Origin: Acidobacteriota bacterium
GTDB lineage: Bacteria; Acidobacteriota; Vicinamibacteria; Vicinamibacterales; CAVVIG01
Direction of reading: 5' to 3'
DNA: 6,381 bases
NCBI GenBank assembly: GCA_003222555.1
Contig: QHWL01000553.1
Coordinates: forward strand, 1-6,381
The position numbers and the translations under genes were made by a program. Numbering within the stretch: position 1 is the first letter of the stretch; the number at the start of each line of letters is the position of its first letter. Positions 5,275-6,381 of this stretch are shown piece by piece. The notes below the pieces were generated by a model. The model made no database searches. It was not told where the DNA came from and worked only from the letters and a program-made list of their open reading frames with translations.

Positions 5275-5295
5275 GGCGGGTCCGCAGGACCCACC
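5275..5295 (-). promoter_or_regulatory. GC-rich hairpin in the cysS leader
   Basis: In the minus-strand transcript GGUGGGUCC (5295-5287) pairs with GGACCCGCC (5283-5275) through 9 bp including one G-U, with a 3-nt loop. A small palindrome GCCCGAGGGC (5274-5265) follows directly, and the cysS start is 17 bases further on. The paired arms are obvious. Any function is inference: no U-run follows, so an intrinsic terminator is unlikely, and an effect on ribosome access is possible. Confidence 0.4.
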
Positions 5296-5353
5296 CCAGG
5301 GACGCGGGCCGGCCTTTATCTTATCCGTGACGGGCGGTTGGCCGCGAACCGGT

Positions 5354-5632
5354 TCAAGGCAACGGACGCCTGGTGCGCCACTCACGTCCGTCGCCGCCGG
5401 AGACGGCGATGTGCAGCTCGCCCGCGTGCGCGTCGAACTGCACGCGACACTGATGCGGCCCGCGGACCTGGCTTGGCGTGAGTGCGGCGCGCAGGAGTGC
5501 CACAAGATCTCCCGTCACATCGCAGCCGTAGCCGACGTGATCGAGTACCTTTCTGGCGACGTCGTCCAGCATGTCGTCGAAGGCCGCTCGATCGGGCAGA
5601 TCGATCGCAAACATGAATTCGTGGTCGGCCAC
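5354..5632 (-). CDS. Small hypothetical protein between ribF and cysS
   Basis: 92 aa, soluble, no signal peptide or membrane segment. The GTG at 5630-5632 is preferred because it starts 11 bases after the ribF stop and gives VADHEFMFAIDLPDR; an ATG at 5612-5614 would remove six residues. I do not recognise the family. The pattern is an N-terminal strand (HEFMFAID), a long helix (15-33), a second helix around 41-51, then two strands, QCRVQFDAH and GELHIAVSGG (61-80), ending in WRTRRPLP. The helix-then-strand layout with a GELxIxVSxxG ending vaguely recalls GHKL anti-sigma-type domains, but the N-box Asn is not evident, so I assign no function. Tight spacing with ribF suggests translation from the same message. 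Coding nature is supported by position and protein-like composition rather than by homology. Confidence 0.65.
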   Translation of the reverse strand: MADHEFMFAIDLPDRAAFDDMLDDVARKVLDHVGYGCDVTGDLVALLRAALTPSQVRGPHQCRVQFDAHAGELHIAVSGGDGREWRTRRPLP

Positions 5633-5643
5633 GGCGCCCGATT

Positions 5644-6381
5644 CTATAGTGAAAGATGATCGAACAGCACGCGCGCGCGGCTGCAGTCGGCGGCGATTTG
5701 CGCGCGGAGCAGGTCGATCGACGCGAAGGCCCGCTCGTCTCGGAGGCGCTGCACGAAGCCAACGCGGATCGACGTGCCGTACAGGTCGCGATCCATGTCG
5801 AAGATGTGCGTCTCGACCGACGTGCGTCCGGACGAATCGACGGTCGGCCGGACTCCGATGTTGGTCACCGATGGGTGGACGATGCCGGCTAGCGTCGTTG
5901 TGGTGGCATACACGCCGTGCGGTGGCAGCAGCTCGTTGTCGGTGCAGAGATTCGCCGTCGGGAATCCGATGGTGCGGCCGCGTTGCTCGCCGCGAATAAC
6001 CGCCCCGTCGACATAGTACGAGTGTCCGAGCAGCGCGCCTGCCTCGTCGACTCTTCCCTCGCTGATGAGACGCCGGATCCGCGTGCTGCTGACGACGAAG
6101 TCTTTGTAGCGGACGGGATCGATTTGTCCGGTTCTGAAACCGTACCGCCCCCCGAGCGCCCGCAGCATCGAGAAATTGCCGGCGCGGTTGTGTCCGAAGA
6201 GGAAGTTCGCGCCCACCCACACTTCAGCCACGCCCAGCCAGTCGACGAGCACGGTCCGCACGAACATCTCGGGGTCCCAGCGCGACAGCTCCGGCGTGAA
6301 GCGGACGATCGCGACCCCGTCGACGCCTGCGCGTTGGAGCGCCTCGAGCTTCTGCGGCTGTGTCATCAACAGGGGCGGCGC
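5644..6381 (-). CDS. ribF: Bifunctional riboflavin kinase / FAD synthetase, N-terminus outside the window
   Basis: 245 C-terminal residues are present; the frame is still open at 6381 and reads APPLLMTQPQKLEALQ, a mid-domain RibF sequence, so some 60-70 residues including the GxFDGxHxGH nucleotide-binding start lie beyond the edge. RibF phosphorylates riboflavin to FMN and adenylylates FMN to FAD. The FAD synthetase part shows VGANFLFGHNRAGN (56-69 of the visible part) and the SSTRIR motif (98-103). The riboflavin kinase domain shows GEQRGRTIGFPTANL (131-145), whose PTAN binds ATP/Mg and flavin, PPHGVYAT (153-160), NIGVRPT (174-180) and the conserved E190 region, then LYGTSIRVGFVQRLRDE. The ATG/TTG codons near 6364-6369 are internal, not the start. 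It is upstream of the small gene and cysS and could lead the operon. Confidence 0.96.
   Translation of the reverse strand, partial: APPLLMTQPQKLEALQRAGVDGVAIVRFTPELSRWDPEMFVRTVLVDWLGVAEVWVGANFLFGHNRAGNFSMLRALGGRYGFRTGQIDPVRYKDFVVSSTRIRRLISEGRVDEAGALLGHSYYVDGAVIRGEQRGRTIGFPTANLCTDNELLPPHGVYATTTTLAGIVHPSVTNIGVRPTVDSSGRTSVETHIFDMDRDLYGTSIRVGFVQRLRDERAFASIDLLRAQIAADCSRARVLFDHLSL

Noticed and set aside
3819..5294. Upstream extension of the aminotransferase frame, giving a 926-aa reading frame
   Set aside because: It overlaps all of cysS on the same strand in another frame, is Arg-rich and low in hydrophobic residues, and the aminotransferase has a normal start at 3818.
5249..5353. T-box or other tRNA-sensing riboswitch before cysS
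   Set aside because: The gap is only 105 bases, has no recognisable T-box core motif and no terminator with a U-run.
2517..5659. Long plus-strand open frames (594 and 621 aa) opposite cysS and the aminotransferase
   Set aside because: Arg/His/Asp-rich translations without motifs; they arise from GC-rich codon use of the true minus-strand genes.

Overview
The window looks like a stretch of GC-rich bacterial chromosome. The gene products and the intergenic repeat style suggest Acidobacteriota, perhaps a Vicinamibacteria-like lineage. That placement is inferred from memory of protein flavour and repeats, not from a search. All confidently called genes are on the minus strand, so the window reads from its right end to its left.

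Right to left, 6381 to about 1806: the C-terminal part of ribF (FAD synthetase/riboflavin kinase), a small unrecognised protein of 92 aa, cysS (cysteinyl-tRNA synthetase), a class-III PLP aminotransferase starting 11 bases after cysS, and yraN (UPF0102 nuclease-fold protein). The first four are closely spaced and could be one transcription unit. A long imperfect hairpin overlaps the aminotransferase stop codon, and a repeat-rich spacer separates yraN from galT. galT (804-1805) is intact with all zinc and catalytic residues. The genes do not form one pathway: they cover flavin cofactors, translation, amino-acid metabolism, DNA processing and galactose/UDP-sugar interconversion.

Left part, 1 to 710: an intact tRNA-Gly(GCC) with a plausible promoter is followed 69 bases downstream by a tRNA-Cys(GCA) that is well formed from its 5' end to the T-loop but has lost the 3' T-stem and acceptor strand. 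Facing this broken end is the C-terminal catalytic piece of a tyrosine recombinase (about 312-470, plus strand), and behind it a fragment resembling a type IV pilin or pseudopilin (about 131-292). This is a scar zone, probably left by an element that used the tRNA-Cys gene as its attachment site. Bases 1-130 hold nothing I recognise.

The most unusual material is in the two spacers flanking yraN (1806-1998 and 2368-2513). They hold several unrelated repeat types: a 7-bp tandem array just upstream of the galT start, a TTCGTG-rich block, a 36-bp direct repeat that includes the end of yraN, a short hairpin, and an 81-nt palindrome built from 9-bp units. I see no convincing new defence or biosynthetic system. 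The best leads are the broken tRNA-Cys/integrase junction and the repeat clusters around yraN.
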